Assembly: GCA_013433145.1 (NCBI GenBank) | Contig: CM024179.1 | Span: 7,165,300 to 7,229,299, forward strand | Direction: 5' to 3' | Length of the DNA stretch: 64,000 nucleotides | Origin: Ascaris suum | Lineage: Eukaryota > Nematoda > Chromadorea > Rhabditida > Ascarididae | Shown: positions 63,792 to 64,000 of the stretch, piece after piece | How the letters are laid out: the number at the start of each line of letters is the position of its first letter | Numbering within the stretch: the first letter of the stretch is position 1 | The notes under the pieces: model-generated | Databases searched by the model: none | Seen by the model: the letters and a program-made list of their open reading frames with translations, nothing else | Told to the model about the DNA's origin: nothing | Program-made: the position numbers and the translations under genes

Positions 63792-63862
63792 GGTCCCGTG
63801 GTGTAGCGGTCAGCACTCAGGACTCTGAATCCTGCGACGGGAGTTCAAATCTCCCCGGACCT
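63792..63862 (+). tRNA. tRNA-Gln (CTG), array copy 87
   Basis: CTG; acceptor 3' strand one G short. Last tRNA in the window; the unit that follows is cut by the window end. Confidence 0.75.
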
Positions 63863-64000
63863 CATACCTACGCCGTTGCGAAACTGAAGCAACACTATTT
63901 TAGAAATAATGTGGAAGCGGTTTCTTCTCAACGTAGCCGAGGTGTTTCGAACACTATTTTCACAAAAAAAGTTTCCGAAGTGGTGATCCGTCCGAAACAT

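Larger units (their letters stand above)
43821..64000 (+). repeat. Tandem array of about 231-bp units, each with one tRNA-Gln gene
   Basis: 87 head-to-tail units plus a decayed edge copy; the right end is outside the window. Each unit is a 72-nt tRNA followed by a spacer of about 159 bp. The spacer has a short variable segment next to the tRNA and then highly constant blocks (CAACACTATTTTAGAAATAA, GCCGAGGTGTTTCGAACAC, TTTTCACAAAAAAAGTTTCC, CCGTCCGAAACATTCGTA). Length varies by a few bases at fixed positions. The array is less AT-rich than the flanks. The first two to three units are the most divergent, as expected at the edge of an array homogenised by unequal exchange. Confidence 0.98.

Noticed and set aside
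43821..64000. CRISPR-like regular repeat spacing
   Set aside because: The whole 231-bp unit is repeated with no unique spacers, and the constant part contains a eukaryotic tRNA gene.

Overview
The window looks like nuclear DNA of an invertebrate animal, most likely a nematode and possibly a filarial or related clade III worm. The flanks are AT-rich and gene-poor, with long introns. Several splice acceptors are of nematode type (TTTTTCAG, TTTCTTTCAG). A gene of the FAM151/menorin family and a decayed BEL/Pao retrotransposon both fit that lineage. The species is inferred, not proven.

Left part (1-3160): two isolated exon-like segments on opposite strands, neither identified, in otherwise featureless DNA.

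Region 3161-19081, minus strand: one 12-exon gene that I assembled by eye from splice signals, matching codon phases and family similarity. It starts with a signal-peptide exon at 19081. It continues through a FAM151/menorin (DUF2181) domain and an unassigned C-terminal region, and stops at 3161 after a hydrophobic tail that looks like a GPI-anchor signal. No exon is longer than 207 nt, so long open reading frames do not reveal the gene. Eleven of the twelve exons have conventional splice sites. The end of exon 6 has no GT donor. Introns hold (TA)n microsatellites and, in intron 2, a GC-rich block of consecutive hairpins.

Region 19082-40586: AT-rich sequence with two long (TA)n tracts, a small secreted-peptide candidate near 28.2 kb and an unassigned block of open frames near 34-35 kb. 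Nothing else could be supported.

Region 40587-42900: remains of a BEL/Pao LTR retrotransposon on the minus strand (reverse transcriptase and RNase H fragments, with frameshifts and stops), plus a 102-bp inverted duplication next to it.

Region 43821-64000: the dominant feature. It is a head-to-tail tandem array of a unit of about 231 bp, each carrying one glutamine tRNA gene on the plus strand. I count 87 units with a recognisable tRNA start plus one decayed edge copy, and the array runs off the window. About 66 copies are regular 72-nt tRNAs. Both isoacceptors are interleaved in the same array: 30 copies read CTG, 52 read TTG, and the rest are damaged in the anticodon loop or truncated. Each tRNA has intact A and B boxes and a T-run terminator about 35 nt downstream. 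All open frames inside the array are artefacts of a unit length close to a multiple of three.
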